64,000 nt of DNA, from positions 219,791 through 283,790 of the forward strand of contig JBCCWS010000003.1 in NCBI GenBank assembly GCA_039193195.1, given 5' to 3'. The translations under genes were made by a program, and so were the position numbers. The stretch's first letter is position 1. Each line of letters starts with the position of its first letter. The notes under the pieces were generated by a model that saw only the letters and a list, made by a program, of their open reading frames with translations, was not told the DNA's origin and searched no databases. Source of the DNA: Pseudomonadota bacterium (GTDB lineage Bacteria > Pseudomonadota > Gammaproteobacteria > Steroidobacterales > JBCBZW01). Below are positions 27,946-37,025 of the stretch, piece after piece.

Positions 27946-29735
27946 CAGGGGCGAGCGTCGTCCGGCGCTTGGGCGGCGCCGGGTTCACGCATCAGCTTGG
28001 CCGCTTGGGCGACCCATTCATCACGCTCGATTCGGCCCTGGAAGACCTCCAGCAGTGAGTCCACAAAGGCCACATCGCGTGGACTCCAGGCTGCGATCTG
28101 CCAGAAGTAGAAGACCCCCTGCCCGTGCAAGAGCTTCTCCAGCACCGGGCCCACGCCAGAGATGCGTTGAAGCTCATCCGGTGCCCCAAAGTCGGCCGCG
28201 GTCAGCAGGCGGGCCTCGGCGCGGGCTGCCTCTTCTTCCCGCGGAGCTTGCGCTGCGGGCTGGCAACGCTCAACGATCAGTTCTCGTAGCTGTCCAAGAG
28301 CGTCGCTGAGATCCGGCACCTCGGGGAAGGTCGTCGGCAGCGCATCCACCCGCGCCTGAAGCGCCGCCAGCGGTGCTTCCCAGCGACTGGGCAAGGCGTC
28401 GGTCACCTCTTTATGGGCAGCTAGTGAGGCGAGGACAGGCGATAGATCAATGGACTCCGCGGGTGGCGGCAAGGCATCGACCGCCTGCGACAGGGCCTCG
28501 ATCTGCCGCTGCAGCCCCAGCACATCCACCGCAGGGGGAATCGGTAGGCTTCGAAGCGCCGTATCGAGGCGAGAGAATTCTTCGAAGACAGCGCTCAGAT
28601 CCACCTCCAGAGGCGCGGGGAGCGCTTCGATTAGAGCGATGGAACGTTGCACTTCCCCATGCAAGGGCTGCAGATCGACGCGCTGCGGGGCGGGCAGGGC
28701 CTCGACCAGCTGAGTGACGCGCTCGATGGCCGCGCGGATCGGGCCGAGATCGACCTCCGTGGGGGCGGGCAGGTCCTGAACCAGGGCAGCGACTCGGTCG
28801 ATGGCACCCTTCATTGGCGCGAGATCGACCCGGTCCGGGGTGGGCAGAGCGGCCACTAAGCTCGCCACCCGCTCGACGTCAGCATGCACTGGCGACAGGT
28901 CGAGCCTCTCTGGCGCCGGCAGGGCCGCTACCAGGGCCGCGACTCGATCGATGCCACTGCGCACCGGAGCGAGATCGACGTGTTCGGGCGCAGGCAGCGC
29001 GGCGATCAACTCGCCCACATGCTCGATGGCGCTATGTAGCGGAGCCAACTCCACAGCTGGCGGCACGGGGATTGCCTCAACTTGCGCGGAGACGGCGTCG
29101 AGCGCCGCGCCAAGGGGCCGCAGGTCCACCTCCTTCGGTGCCGGCAACGCACGGATCTGCGCCGACAGCGATGCGATCGCCTCGTGCACCGACGACAGAT
29201 CCACCGGCTCGGGCGCCGGCAGCGACGCCACCTGCTCGCACAAGGCATCCAGCGCACCTTGCAGCGGTGTCAGGTTGGTGGCCGGCGGCGGCACGGGCAA
29301 GGCGGCGACCCGCGCATCCAAGGCGAGCAGAGACTTCTCAAGCGGCGCCACCGTGGGCGCCAGGCGCTGCTCCACTTCGTCGACGCGGGTGCGCAAGGCA
29401 CTGACATGTGTCTCGATCGGTGCGAGGGCTGGCCGCAGCTGATCGACTTGCTGGCGCAGCTCGCCAACGCCATCCTCGAGCGGAGCGAGATCGACGCTAG
29501 GCAACAGCGGCGTCAAGCGATTGACCAACGTGCTTGCTACGCTCTGCTCCAAGGCCTTCAGCTGACTCTGCAACTCACCGACCAGGCGCCCCCTGTCGGC
29601 CAAGGCCTCGGTGAGCTGCGCGTGATGCTCCGTGTAATCCACGAAGCGACGGCGGCACCACCAGTAGCCGAGCACGAACGCGATAATGGCGATCAGCAGG
29701 TATATCAGGGTGAACTTGGCAAGTAGGTAGATCAT
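27945..29735 (-). CDS. Membrane-anchored 25-residue-repeat protein with helix-hairpin-helix end
   Basis: One N-terminal membrane helix (residues ~3-25) is followed by a coiled-coil-like stretch (to ~130). Then come about twelve tandem 25-residue repeats, residues ~131-432, of the form PxxxxIxxVxxLVxALPAPxxVDL. The last ~75 residues (DELQRISGVGPVLEKLL...WQIAAWSPRDVAFVD) match the helix-hairpin-helix-like domain seen in COG3743-type proteins and extended NuoE subunits. The repeats alternate a helix with a Pro-rich turn, suggesting a long rod in the periplasm or cytoplasm. A BON/OmpA gene lies upstream on the same strand. No known family for the repeat region comes to mind. Confidence 0.8.
   Translation of the reverse strand: MIYLLAKFTLIYLLIAIIAFVLGYWWCRRRFVDYTEHHAQLTEALADRGRLVGELQSQLKALEQSVASTLVNRLTPLLPSVDLAPLEDGVGELRQQVDQLRPALAPIETHVSALRTRVDEVEQRLAPTVAPLEKSLLALDARVAALPVPPPATNLTPLQGALDALCEQVASLPAPEPVDLSSVHEAIASLSAQIRALPAPKEVDLRPLGAALDAVSAQVEAIPVPPAVELAPLHSAIEHVGELIAALPAPEHVDLAPVRSGIDRVAALVAALPAPERLDLSPVHADVERVASLVAALPTPDRVDLAPMKGAIDRVAALVQDLPAPTEVDLGPIRAAIERVTQLVEALPAPQRVDLQPLHGEVQRSIALIEALPAPLEVDLSAVFEEFSRLDTALRSLPIPPAVDVLGLQRQIEALSQAVDALPPPAESIDLSPVLASLAAHKEVTDALPSRWEAPLAALQARVDALPTTFPEVPDLSDALGQLRELIVERCQPAAQAPREEEAARAEARLLTAADFGAPDELQRISGVGPVLEKLLHGQGVFYFWQIAAWSPRDVAFVDSLLEVFQGRIERDEWVAQAAKLMREPGAAQAPDDARP
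28440..29345 (-). repeat. In-frame 75-bp tandem repeat array
   Basis: The coding DNA for the ~12 repeats has a 75-bp period with two 78-bp units. Copies are diverged at the DNA level but keep CTxCCxGCxCC (LPAP) and GTxGAxCT (VDL) codons. The array is preserved by selection on protein, not recent duplication, because third positions differ between copies. The central units (residues ~232-381) are the most alike. Confidence 0.75.
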
Positions 29736-29799
29736 CTCGTTCGCATCCTCTTAGGGCGTGCTAGTGGGCCGCGTGGTAAATAATGTTGCGCGCAGTGGT

Positions 29800-30000
29800 C
29801 GTAGGGGCAGCGGCAGCAAGGCGCGTCGCGCAGCCAATGGCGTCGCATTGGCAAGCGATGCAACGCCGCGGACGCTGCCCCCGGGGCAGACCCCGAGGGC
29901 GAGTAGCACGGGCGCCATCGCGGCGTTGGTCCAATGCAGCCATAGCTCGGCTATGGCTGCAGTCGACCACCTTGCCCTGGCGCCCGTGCTACTCGCTGAG
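29800..30000. repeat. Nested palindromic element
   Basis: Outer arms 29899-29917 and 29978-29996 are a perfect 19-bp inverted repeat. Within them TGCAGCCATAGC (29935-29946) and GCTATGGCTGCA (29950-29961) form a perfect 12-bp stem on a TCG loop. To the left are GCCAATG/CATTGGC around 29836-29855 and CTGCCCC/GGGGCAG around 29874-29888. It fills the space between the stop of the OmpA-like gene and the repeat-protein gene. A non-autonomous mobile element, REP-like unit or attenuator are all possible. Confidence 0.7.
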
Positions 30001-30007
30001 CGTCACC

Positions 30008-31201
30008 TTATTCACCAAGCGGCCCACTACCGCTGACATCGCGCAGGCGCACCACGATGCGCCGGTTCTGCGCCCGTCCAGACGCGGATTCGTTGCTAGC
30101 GATCGGTGAGGTCTCACCGAAGCCCTCGCTATCGAGGCGCGCCGCATCCACGCCGAGGCCCACCAGGGCAGTGACGACGGCACCAGCACGCGCCGCACTA
30201 AGGGCTTGGTTGTCTGCGGCGTTGCCCACGTTGTCCGTGTGACCCTCGACCAGGAGCGCGCCTGGACACTGGTTGGCGAGACTTGCAAGGGCCGCAAGCA
30301 ATCCGTCGTCCCCACGTGGAATCTGCGCGCTGCCGGTGGAGAAGTGGATCGTGGCCTCATCGAGCAACTCGACGAAGGTGGCGTTGCAGTCGAGCGCGTC
30401 GCGAGCCACCTGCAACCAGAGGTGTGCCGTCGGGACTTGCTCACCGGCGGCATTGAACGCCAGCGTCGTATCAGCCTGCCCCGACGCTTCCACGATGCCG
30501 GCAACGCTTAGCTTACCGTCGAGCCAGTGGGCTTCCCCGCGTATTAGCCCGGTGAGGACTGCGAGCGCGGCGCTTGCTGCCGCTTGCGTGCGCGGTTCGC
30601 CTTGCCCCGGCGCCGGGGCCAGCACCCGCAGCTCGTCCACGACCCGCGAAGCGCTCACGCTAGCGTCTCTCACGAGAGAGGCGCGCACCTGCTCAGTCGG
30701 GACTTGGCCAGCAAGGCGCAGGGCATCCTCGGATTTATCGATCCTGAAGTCGTAGGCAACAGGGGCTTGCGGGCGCTCGGGTGGTAGCGCTGGGGCCGGT
30801 GCTTCGTCGATCAACACCGGTGCCTGCAGTTCGACGCGCGCGATCGTCGGGCAGCGCAACCGTCCCGCCCAGGTGTCGCACCGTGCCGACTCGGCTATCC
30901 ACTCGTAACGCTCGGTAGCATCATCTAGGCCAATGGCGGACAGGGTCACGCGTTGCCCATTCGCATCACTGTCGAACACCTCCACGCCGACGGCCTCGAG
31001 TCGCGCCCGCGACTCGCGCGCTACGTCCTGCTCCACCTGCCTAGCGACGCCCAGGGTGGCAATCAGAAACAGCAGCAAGGCCAACAGCAGGAGTGCCCAC
31101 CACCACAAGGGGAGCGCGGCGGGCGTGGACACTCGCAGATGATAGAAGCGGGTACCACTTAGCGCGTAGCGCGTGTGTGCGCTATTGGAGGATGCTCCCA
31201 T
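30008..31201 (-). CDS. BON-OmpA family envelope protein
   Basis: 397 residues from ATG 31201 (GGGAG upstream). A single membrane helix (PLWWWALLLLALLLFLIATLG) near residue 35-55 anchors the protein. The middle region (YDFRIDKSEDALRLAGQVP...) resembles BON-type repeats. The C-terminal ~120 residues form an OmpA peptidoglycan-binding domain: TIHFSTGSAQIP, LLVEGHTDNVGNAADNQALS and FGETSPIASNESASGRAQNRRI. The plan is like mycobacterial OmpATb/ArfA. Likely links the inner membrane to peptidoglycan. Together with the repeat protein downstream it may form an envelope-spanning pair. Confidence 0.85.
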   Translation of the reverse strand: MGASSNSAHTRYALSGTRFYHLRVSTPAALPLWWWALLLLALLLFLIATLGVARQVEQDVARESRARLEAVGVEVFDSDANGQRVTLSAIGLDDATERYEWIAESARCDTWAGRLRCPTIARVELQAPVLIDEAPAPALPPERPQAPVAYDFRIDKSEDALRLAGQVPTEQVRASLVRDASVSASRVVDELRVLAPAPGQGEPRTQAAASAALAVLTGLIRGEAHWLDGKLSVAGIVEASGQADTTLAFNAAGEQVPTAHLWLQVARDALDCNATFVELLDEATIHFSTGSAQIPRGDDGLLAALASLANQCPGALLVEGHTDNVGNAADNQALSAARAGAVVTALVGLGVDAARLDSEGFGETSPIASNESASGRAQNRRIVVRLRDVSGSGPLGE

Positions 31202-31551
31202 GGGGCTCTCCCTGCCCGATGATTAGCCTGAGCCTACTCTAGCGCGTTCCGAGGCAAATCGTTATTTCAATGCGTGGCAGGCGCTGCACCATTAGGGTGC
31301 TGCCGTTGCGCACCGCAACGACAAAGGCTAGGTGCGGGCTCCCGTAAAACCCAAGCCGTGGCGCTGAACGCCTTCCCGGGACACTTTCGGACAGTACCTA
31401 CAACTGTGGCACCATCGGCTTGGGCGGCGCATTTGGGCGGACAGGCGATCTCGCGCAAGTACAAACCGCGACCGTATCGTGTTCGATCCCGAGCAGCGCG
31501 TCGATTACCAGACCGTGCCGGCAGGCTCGGCCCAGACAGGAGTCATCGCCG
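31202..31551. other. Divergent promoter region
   Basis: A 350-bp region between the leftward OmpA-like gene and the rightward DUF1801 gene, with no supported gene. A CGTTGCG-CAC-CGCAACG inverted repeat lies at 31314-31330. A TGGCAC box near 31407 resembles a sigma-54 -24 element but lacks the -12 GC at the right distance. I saw no other clear signals. Confidence 0.35.
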
Positions 31552-31992
31552 ATGGCGAAAGCAGAGTTAAAAACCGTGGCCAATGACGTGGATGTGCAGA
31601 CCTTCATCAACAACGTAGAGCCGCCGCGACGGCGCGAAGATGCGCAGCTCCTACTGGCGCTCTTCGCTCGTGTCACCGGCATGGAGGCGAAGATGTGGGG
31701 GCCGAGCATCGTCGGCTACGGGCGCTACGCCTACCGCTACGATAGCGGCCGCGAGGGCGAGTTCATGATGACCGGCTTCAGCCCGCGCAAGCAGAACCTA
31801 TCGCTCTACATCATGCCGGGCTACGAATTCGACGGGATGAGTGAGATGCTCGAGCGACTCGGCAAGCACAAGCTCGGTAAGGCCTGCCTGTACATCAACA
31901 AGCTCGCCGACGTCGATCTTGACGTGCTGGAGGAGATCGTGCTGGCGGGCTTGGAGAAGGTGCGCGGGCGGTGGGACACCTGGGAGGAGTGA
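31552..31992 (+). CDS. DUF1801 (YdhG-like) protein
   Basis: ATG 31552 has AGGAG 9 nt upstream, and gives 146 residues. DUF1801 features are visible: an N-terminal VQTFINNVEPPRRREDAQLLLALF, the conserved MWGPSIVGYGRYAYRY, FSPRKQNLSLYIM and a C-terminal CLYINKLADVDLDVLEEIV. The fold is SRPBCC-independent, small and cytoplasmic; function is not established in the family. Monocistronic, 126 bp before the DUF945 gene. Confidence 0.85.
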   Translation: MAKAELKTVANDVDVQTFINNVEPPRRREDAQLLLALFARVTGMEAKMWGPSIVGYGRYAYRYDSGREGEFMMTGFSPRKQNLSLYIMPGYEFDGMSEMLERLGKHKLGKACLYINKLADVDLDVLEEIVLAGLEKVRGRWDTWEE

Positions 31993-32118
31993 TCGATCGC
32001 GAGCGATCGAATCTCATCACCGACTTTCATCGCTAGAAACACCGAAAATGCGCCATGACGCGATGCGGCGCATCTGCTACGGTCCTCCCTCCCCCGGTCA
32101 CACGCAAGCGTCCGCCCG

Positions 32119-33645
32119 ATGAACCTCATCCGAATCCTGCTCATCGCCTCCCTGCCCGTCGCAGCCCTGATCGCGGTTCCGCCCGCCCTAATCGGCCCTC
32201 AGGTGGAGGAGCAGGTGCAGATCGGCATCGCCCAGGCGAGCGACAACCCCGTGGCCAGCATCCGACTCACGGAGTACACGCGCGGCTGGTTCGGCGCTGA
32301 AGGGCGCATCGTCGTGCAGGCGCGCGAGGAGTACCTCGACGCGGTATTGGCTGAGCGGGCGGCTGAGGAATCCGCCCAGGATTCGCAAGCGGCCGCCTCG
32401 ATGGAGGAAGTCCGAGCATCCCTGCTCGAACCGGTCGAGTTCGACCTCGACATCGCTCACGGCGCCCTGCTCTTCCAAAATGGACTCGGCCTCGGCGCAG
32501 CGTCCGCGGTGCTCACCCTCGAAGACACCTTCAAGGAGGATCTGCCGGAGCTCGAGATGGACGGGGAGGTGACTAGCACCATGCGTGTCGCCTTCGACCG
32601 ATCCGTAGACTTCGCCTTCGATATTCCGTCTTTCGAACTGCGCTTCGAGCCGCCAGATGAACCGGCTGGCGAGGTGCAGTTCCTCGGCCTAGCCTCGAGC
32701 GGGCGCTACGACACCGTGGCCAGCGAGGTGGTCTACGCGGCGACAATGCCGTTGCTCTCGGTGAAGATCGGCGACAACGTCGTCATCAGCGTCGACAACA
32801 CCGCATTCGAGGGAACCGGCCAGGAGCTGACGGAGGATGTCTGGCTCGGAGACTTCAACTGGACCACAGCGCAGATGCGCATCTCCGCCGTGGACGAGGA
32901 CGCCGGCGATACCTATGACCTGCTGATGGAAAGATTCAACTCCAACATGGCTGTCGATCAAGACAAGGACAGCAACCTATTGTTCGTAGAGATGGGCTAC
33001 AGCATCGACCACATGGTGGCAGAGGAGTACGAGGGTGGCTTCAACCTCCCAATCACCGTGCGCAACATCCCCGTCGAGACCATGCAGGGGTACATGTCGC
33101 TCCTAGACGATCCCGCGGCCGCCGCTGCCTTCGAAGACGACACCGCCCCCGTGACCGAGAAGCTCACTGAACAGCTGCTTGGGATATTCGAACCGTGGCT
33201 CGCCGCATCGCCGGAGCTGCGCGTGGGTCCGGCCAAGGTGGACCTTCCCGACGGCACGCTCAACGTCGATATGCGGGTGCTGGTGTCGGGCGATGAATTT
33301 TCCAAGGTGGGAATCGCAGCCATGGCAGACCCGAACGTGCTTGGACAAGTACTGAGCGCCACCCTGGACGCGTCCGTACCGGTGGCGCAGGCGGAGAGTC
33401 TCGCCAAATGGGTGCTCACGGATCAGATCACCAGCGGTATGGCGGGGCAACCACCGGAGTATCAGCTGACGCCCGAGCAGGCGGCCGAGATGGCGGCTCA
33501 ACAGGCCCCAGGCATGCTCTCGGAACTGGTGCAGCAGGGCATCATCGAGCGCGAGGGTGACAACTACACGGCGGCCATCAAGGTGAAGGACGGCAGCGTC
33601 GACATGAACGGCCTGGTCCTACCCCTAGGGATGTTCGCCCAGTAG
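32119..33645 (+). CDS. DUF945 (YdgA-like) exported protein
   Basis: 508 residues with an N-terminal hydrophobic signal or anchor (IRILLIASLPVAALIAV) followed by PPALIGPQVEEQVQ. The EYTRGWFGAEGRIVVQ segment is the hallmark of DUF945/YdgA proteins. The remainder is acidic and beta-rich with few Cys. YdgA-like proteins are inner-membrane-anchored periplasmic proteins of uncertain role. The C-terminal region EYQLTPEQAAEMAAQQ and GDNYTAAIKVKDG agrees with the family. ATG lacks an obvious ribosome site. Confidence 0.82.
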   Translation: MNLIRILLIASLPVAALIAVPPALIGPQVEEQVQIGIAQASDNPVASIRLTEYTRGWFGAEGRIVVQAREEYLDAVLAERAAEESAQDSQAAASMEEVRASLLEPVEFDLDIAHGALLFQNGLGLGAASAVLTLEDTFKEDLPELEMDGEVTSTMRVAFDRSVDFAFDIPSFELRFEPPDEPAGEVQFLGLASSGRYDTVASEVVYAATMPLLSVKIGDNVVISVDNTAFEGTGQELTEDVWLGDFNWTTAQMRISAVDEDAGDTYDLLMERFNSNMAVDQDKDSNLLFVEMGYSIDHMVAEEYEGGFNLPITVRNIPVETMQGYMSLLDDPAAAAAFEDDTAPVTEKLTEQLLGIFEPWLAASPELRVGPAKVDLPDGTLNVDMRVLVSGDEFSKVGIAAMADPNVLGQVLSATLDASVPVAQAESLAKWVLTDQITSGMAGQPPEYQLTPEQAAEMAAQQAPGMLSELVQQGIIEREGDNYTAAIKVKDGSVDMNGLVLPLGMFAQ

Positions 33646-33695
33646 CACGCATGGCACCGAGCGATCGCCACGCTCGGCTCCCTGCTAGCTGTCGA

Positions 33696-34673
33696 TCACT
33701 CCATTAGCGACACATCGCCTGAGCCCGTGTCCACGCTGAGACGCAGCTCGCGACCCCCGCGGCGGGCGATGAACTTGTCATCATCCTTGTCGAGCACGTC
33801 CAAGCCACCCAACTCGGAATCTATCCGACCTGAGCCCGTGTCCACGTCGAGCTCGACGCCGACGCCCGCAGGCAGCACGACCCGAACATCCCCGGAGCCA
33901 GTGTCCAACGATACGCGACCACCGAGGCCAGCGAATTCCATCTCCACATCGCCCGAGCCCGTGTCCGCGATCACCTGCTCTGCACGCAGCCCGCGCATCA
34001 CCACCTCGCCAGAGCCCGTATCTGCCCGCAGGCGCTGAGCCGCGACGTTCTGCAGCAGCACGTCACCTGAGCCCGTGTCGACGTTGATCCGACCGCCGTC
34101 GACCCCCTCGAGTCGCACATCGCCCGAGCCCGTATCAGCCGTGATATCGCCCAGCACGCGATCGACGATGATGGCGCCGTGGTGCGTGTCCAGGTAGAAG
34201 TCACCCGCGGCATCCGCCACGCGGATCTCGCCGAGAGCGAGATAGGTGCTGATCCGCTGATCCGGCGGCACGCGCAAGACGATGTCCGCGTACGCCTGCG
34301 TGCCGCTGCCGGAGCTGCGCAGGCGCACTCGCTTGCCACGCCCCCGATGGAAGGTGCCGTCGCTGGACACCTTGACATCGGAGCGGCCGCGCCAGTTGAC
34401 CTCCCGGTAGACCACATCGGCGTCCGGATAGCGCACGACGAGGGCCGTAGCACGCTCGCCGCGCACCTCCGTGACCAGCGTGTCGATCGACAGGAGGTCG
34501 GCGTCGGGGCCGGCCAACGTCACCTCGGCGACAGCGCTCGGCCCGGCGCCCGTCTCGATTCGGACGGAGCCGGCCAGATTGAAGACGGCGAAGGACTGAC
34601 CGTCGAGCCGGACGGTCTCGGCGCCCGCGCCAGCGCTGGCCGCGAGCAGCGCGGCGGCAAGAAGAACACGCAT
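33696..34673 (-). CDS. DUF4097-type beta-repeat protein with DTGSGDV repeats
   Basis: A 325-residue exported protein (signal MRVLLAAALLAASAGAGA; GAGGA before the ATG). The second half contains seven copies of DTGSGDV-like motifs about every 18-25 residues (ADTGSGDVRLEG, VDTGSGDVLLQN, ADTGSGEVVMRG, ADTGSGDVEMEF, LDTGSGDVRVVL, VDTGSGRIDSEL, VDTGSGDVSLME). This is the turn motif of a DUF4097/DUF2807-type right-handed beta-helix or roll, thought to be adhesin-like. Repeats give the DNA a repeated CCCGTGTC appearance. Probably periplasmic or surface exposed. Confidence 0.85.
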   Translation of the reverse strand: MRVLLAAALLAASAGAGAETVRLDGQSFAVFNLAGSVRIETGAGPSAVAEVTLAGPDADLLSIDTLVTEVRGERATALVVRYPDADVVYREVNWRGRSDVKVSSDGTFHRGRGKRVRLRSSGSGTQAYADIVLRVPPDQRISTYLALGEIRVADAAGDFYLDTHHGAIIVDRVLGDITADTGSGDVRLEGVDGGRINVDTGSGDVLLQNVAAQRLRADTGSGEVVMRGLRAEQVIADTGSGDVEMEFAGLGGRVSLDTGSGDVRVVLPAGVGVELDVDTGSGRIDSELGGLDVLDKDDDKFIARRGGRELRLSVDTGSGDVSLME

Positions 34674-34826
34674 CCGTTCATCCTCTGTGGAGTGGTTACA
34701 GAGGGGTTGGATGCCGGGTGAGGCGGGACGGTTGTAATCGGGCCGATCGGCGGCTCGCGATCCCCAGGTAGGGGAGCGAGCACCGAGCGCCGCCGACGCT
34801 CGGTGCTCGGCCTGCCTCCGCTACCC

Positions 34827-37025
34827 CTAAGCCGCGCCGCCCTCGGCCGCGGCCGCCTCCTCGGCGGCGGGCGTCTCGCCACTCAACTTGCTCATGGCGA
34901 GGTCTACCCACCCCAGCTGCCAAGCGGCCCCTGCGCCACCGGCCAGGACCACCAGCGCAATCAGCCAAGGCCAGATGCTGCCCTTCTGGGCGAACGGGTC
35001 GCGCATTGAGCGCTTCGAGCCGTCGGGAAGCTCGGCCGTCTGGGTGAGCGTGGCACCAAAGGGGATGTTGATCTTGGCGCGCGTGTTCACCGCCCAGCCG
35101 TTGGCATCGAGGATAGGCGCCAGGTTGCGCTGGCGCAGCTTCATGTAGGCCAGCACCATGGACGGGCCGGAAATCACTAGCATGATGCCGATGATCGCGA
35201 GTGGCATCTGCCACCAGCTCAGGCCCAGGAAGCCGGTCACCACGGCCGCCAAGGCCGTGCCAATGGCGCCGACGGCCAGCCCGATCGCAGCGAAGATACC
35301 GGCGAACTTGGCGATGTCGAAGGCCGGCGCGGCCGGCTTGCCGCTCGCCGCGCTGGTCGCCGCACCAGAGATGCCCTTGGAGGCGCTGGCGGTGAGTGCC
35401 TTGTCCTGGGCACCGGCCATCTTCTCGATCTGGTCGGAGATCATGCGAGCAAAGCGCTTGTAGGGCGACCAGAAGGCCTGCGAGAGGCTGATCGGGTGTT
35501 CCACCAACTTGGTGATAGTGGCGTCCCAGTCACCGCCATCGCGATCGTAGAAGACGCCGTTGCGACCGACCATGAGGTTGTCCGCATCACCACCGGTAAA
35601 GGCCGCCGCGATGGTCATTTTCTCCGCCCCGCCACGGCGCTTGCACTCGCAATAGGCCAGGTAGGTGTTGCTGCGCGTGGCCATGGCGGCGTGGGCAGCC
35701 ACGTTGTCCACCCGTACGCACAGCTCACAGCCGCGACCGTCTAGGTAGAGAGTGCCGGCCTGGAAGACGGCTTTCTGATCGAGGCTGTAGAAATCACGCA
35801 GGGATACGAAATTGTGCAGCAGCTTGTCCAGGTGCTGATAGTAGTGAACGAGTCTGTTCACTGCCTCGATGCCGTCAGCCTCGGGCGCCACCTCTAAATC
35901 CTTCGCGATCAGCGCCTCGATATCCGCTCGAGCGCTGCCTTCGAGCAGTGCCTTGATCCGCTCCATGCCAAGGCCGGCGACGATGTCACCGCGCTGCTCT
36001 GCGCGCCAGGCGGCGTAGGCCGCGAAACGACCGCTGATATCGCGCCAAGCCTCCTCCGTGAGCTCACTCTGCTCGCCGAGCAGGGGCGCCACAACCTGCT
36101 CGCGGAACGTGGCCAGGGCGCTGGCCCATCCGGGATTGAGACCGGCGGCCAGAGGCAGGGCGCGGTCGGACTCGGCGCGTGCCAGAGGGAACGCCGCGAG
36201 GGCTTCCGTGTCCGGCGACAGCGTGTGGGCGGTCACCGCTGCGAACTCCGCTTCACTCGGATTCACGACCGCCGCCGCGCGCTCGTCAAAGGCGGCCAGG
36301 CGCGCGCGGGTGAAGAAGTCCTCTACTTTCTCCTGCACCGCCTCCAGAGCGTCGGCAGCCGCGTCGGTCTTGTCGCCGAGCAGGCGCACGTTAGACGCCT
36401 CGCCCTCGCCCCACCAGTCGGCGAAGGCCTGCGCCTCGGAGAAAAATTGCTCGAGGTGCTCGCCGTCGATGCCATCGGCGCCGCACCGATCCGCCACCCC
36501 ACCGACGCAGCCGATGATCTCGTCGATCGCCGCTGATACGGTGTCGTCCTCGGCCGAACTCGCCGGCACCACCCCATCCCCGTTGAAGGCCGTGTCCGCG
36601 AAGATACGGCTCGTGTCCGCCGTCTCCTCCGGCGTGATCACCGCGGCGTCGCCCTTGCCCAGGTTGCTCAGAATCTGCTCCGCACTGGCGCGCAGCTTGG
36701 CGCCGTCTTCCGAGCTGTCATCGATCGACTTCAGGGGCAGCCCCTGCGTCGGCTGCAGCAGCTCTGCAGGGTTCTTCAGCAAGCCGCAGGCCCAGGCGAT
36801 GGCGGTGCGTAGTTCCGGCACTCGAATGCGCCCGTCACCGTCCGTATCGAGGAAGGCGAGCGTGCGCTCATCGAACTCGATGCCCTTGGTGGGGCAAGCC
36901 AACGCCGCCCACAGCTTCTGGTCGAACTCCCCTAGGCTCTTTAGGTCCTCCGCCGTCTCCAGCGTGACCTGATCGAATCCCCCGAGGCGCTGAAAGCGCC
37001 ATTGATGCCTGTGTTGCTTCGCCAT
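34827..37025 (-). CDS. Large EF-hand protein with C-terminal membrane helices
   Basis: The ATG at 37025 has AGGGAGA upstream and gives 732 residues. An EF-hand loop, DTDGDGRIRVPEL, lies at residues ~60-72 and a second degenerate one (FNGDGVVPASSAED) near 150. The central ~350 residues are helical. Near residue 560-640 are two or three membrane helices (IFAAIGLAVGAIGTALAAVV, WWQMPLAIIGIMLVISGPSMVL) and a last one near 705 (WPWLIALVVLAGGAGAAW), ending in an Ala/Glu-rich tail. No signal peptide. I do not recognise the family; calcium-regulated membrane function is a guess from the loop. Confidence 0.75.
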   Translation of the reverse strand: MAKQHRHQWRFQRLGGFDQVTLETAEDLKSLGEFDQKLWAALACPTKGIEFDERTLAFLDTDGDGRIRVPELRTAIAWACGLLKNPAELLQPTQGLPLKSIDDSSEDGAKLRASAEQILSNLGKGDAAVITPEETADTSRIFADTAFNGDGVVPASSAEDDTVSAAIDEIIGCVGGVADRCGADGIDGEHLEQFFSEAQAFADWWGEGEASNVRLLGDKTDAAADALEAVQEKVEDFFTRARLAAFDERAAAVVNPSEAEFAAVTAHTLSPDTEALAAFPLARAESDRALPLAAGLNPGWASALATFREQVVAPLLGEQSELTEEAWRDISGRFAAYAAWRAEQRGDIVAGLGMERIKALLEGSARADIEALIAKDLEVAPEADGIEAVNRLVHYYQHLDKLLHNFVSLRDFYSLDQKAVFQAGTLYLDGRGCELCVRVDNVAAHAAMATRSNTYLAYCECKRRGGAEKMTIAAAFTGGDADNLMVGRNGVFYDRDGGDWDATITKLVEHPISLSQAFWSPYKRFARMISDQIEKMAGAQDKALTASASKGISGAATSAASGKPAAPAFDIAKFAGIFAAIGLAVGAIGTALAAVVTGFLGLSWWQMPLAIIGIMLVISGPSMVLAYMKLRQRNLAPILDANGWAVNTRAKINIPFGATLTQTAELPDGSKRSMRDPFAQKGSIWPWLIALVVLAGGAGAAWQLGWVDLAMSKLSGETPAAEEAAAAEGGAA

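Noticed and set aside
28801..29442. A repeat-like rightward frame over the 25-residue repeats.
   Set aside because: It mirrors the 75-bp coding period of the leftward gene and is Arg/Ala/Ser/Gly-rich low-complexity.
31400..31425. TGGCACC near 31407 as a sigma-54 -24 element.
   Set aside because: There is no GC at the -12 position.
33727..34140. Apparent tandem DNA repeat (CCCGTGTC-like).
   Set aside because: It is explained by seven DTGSGDV codon runs in the leftward protein, not by a non-coding repeat.
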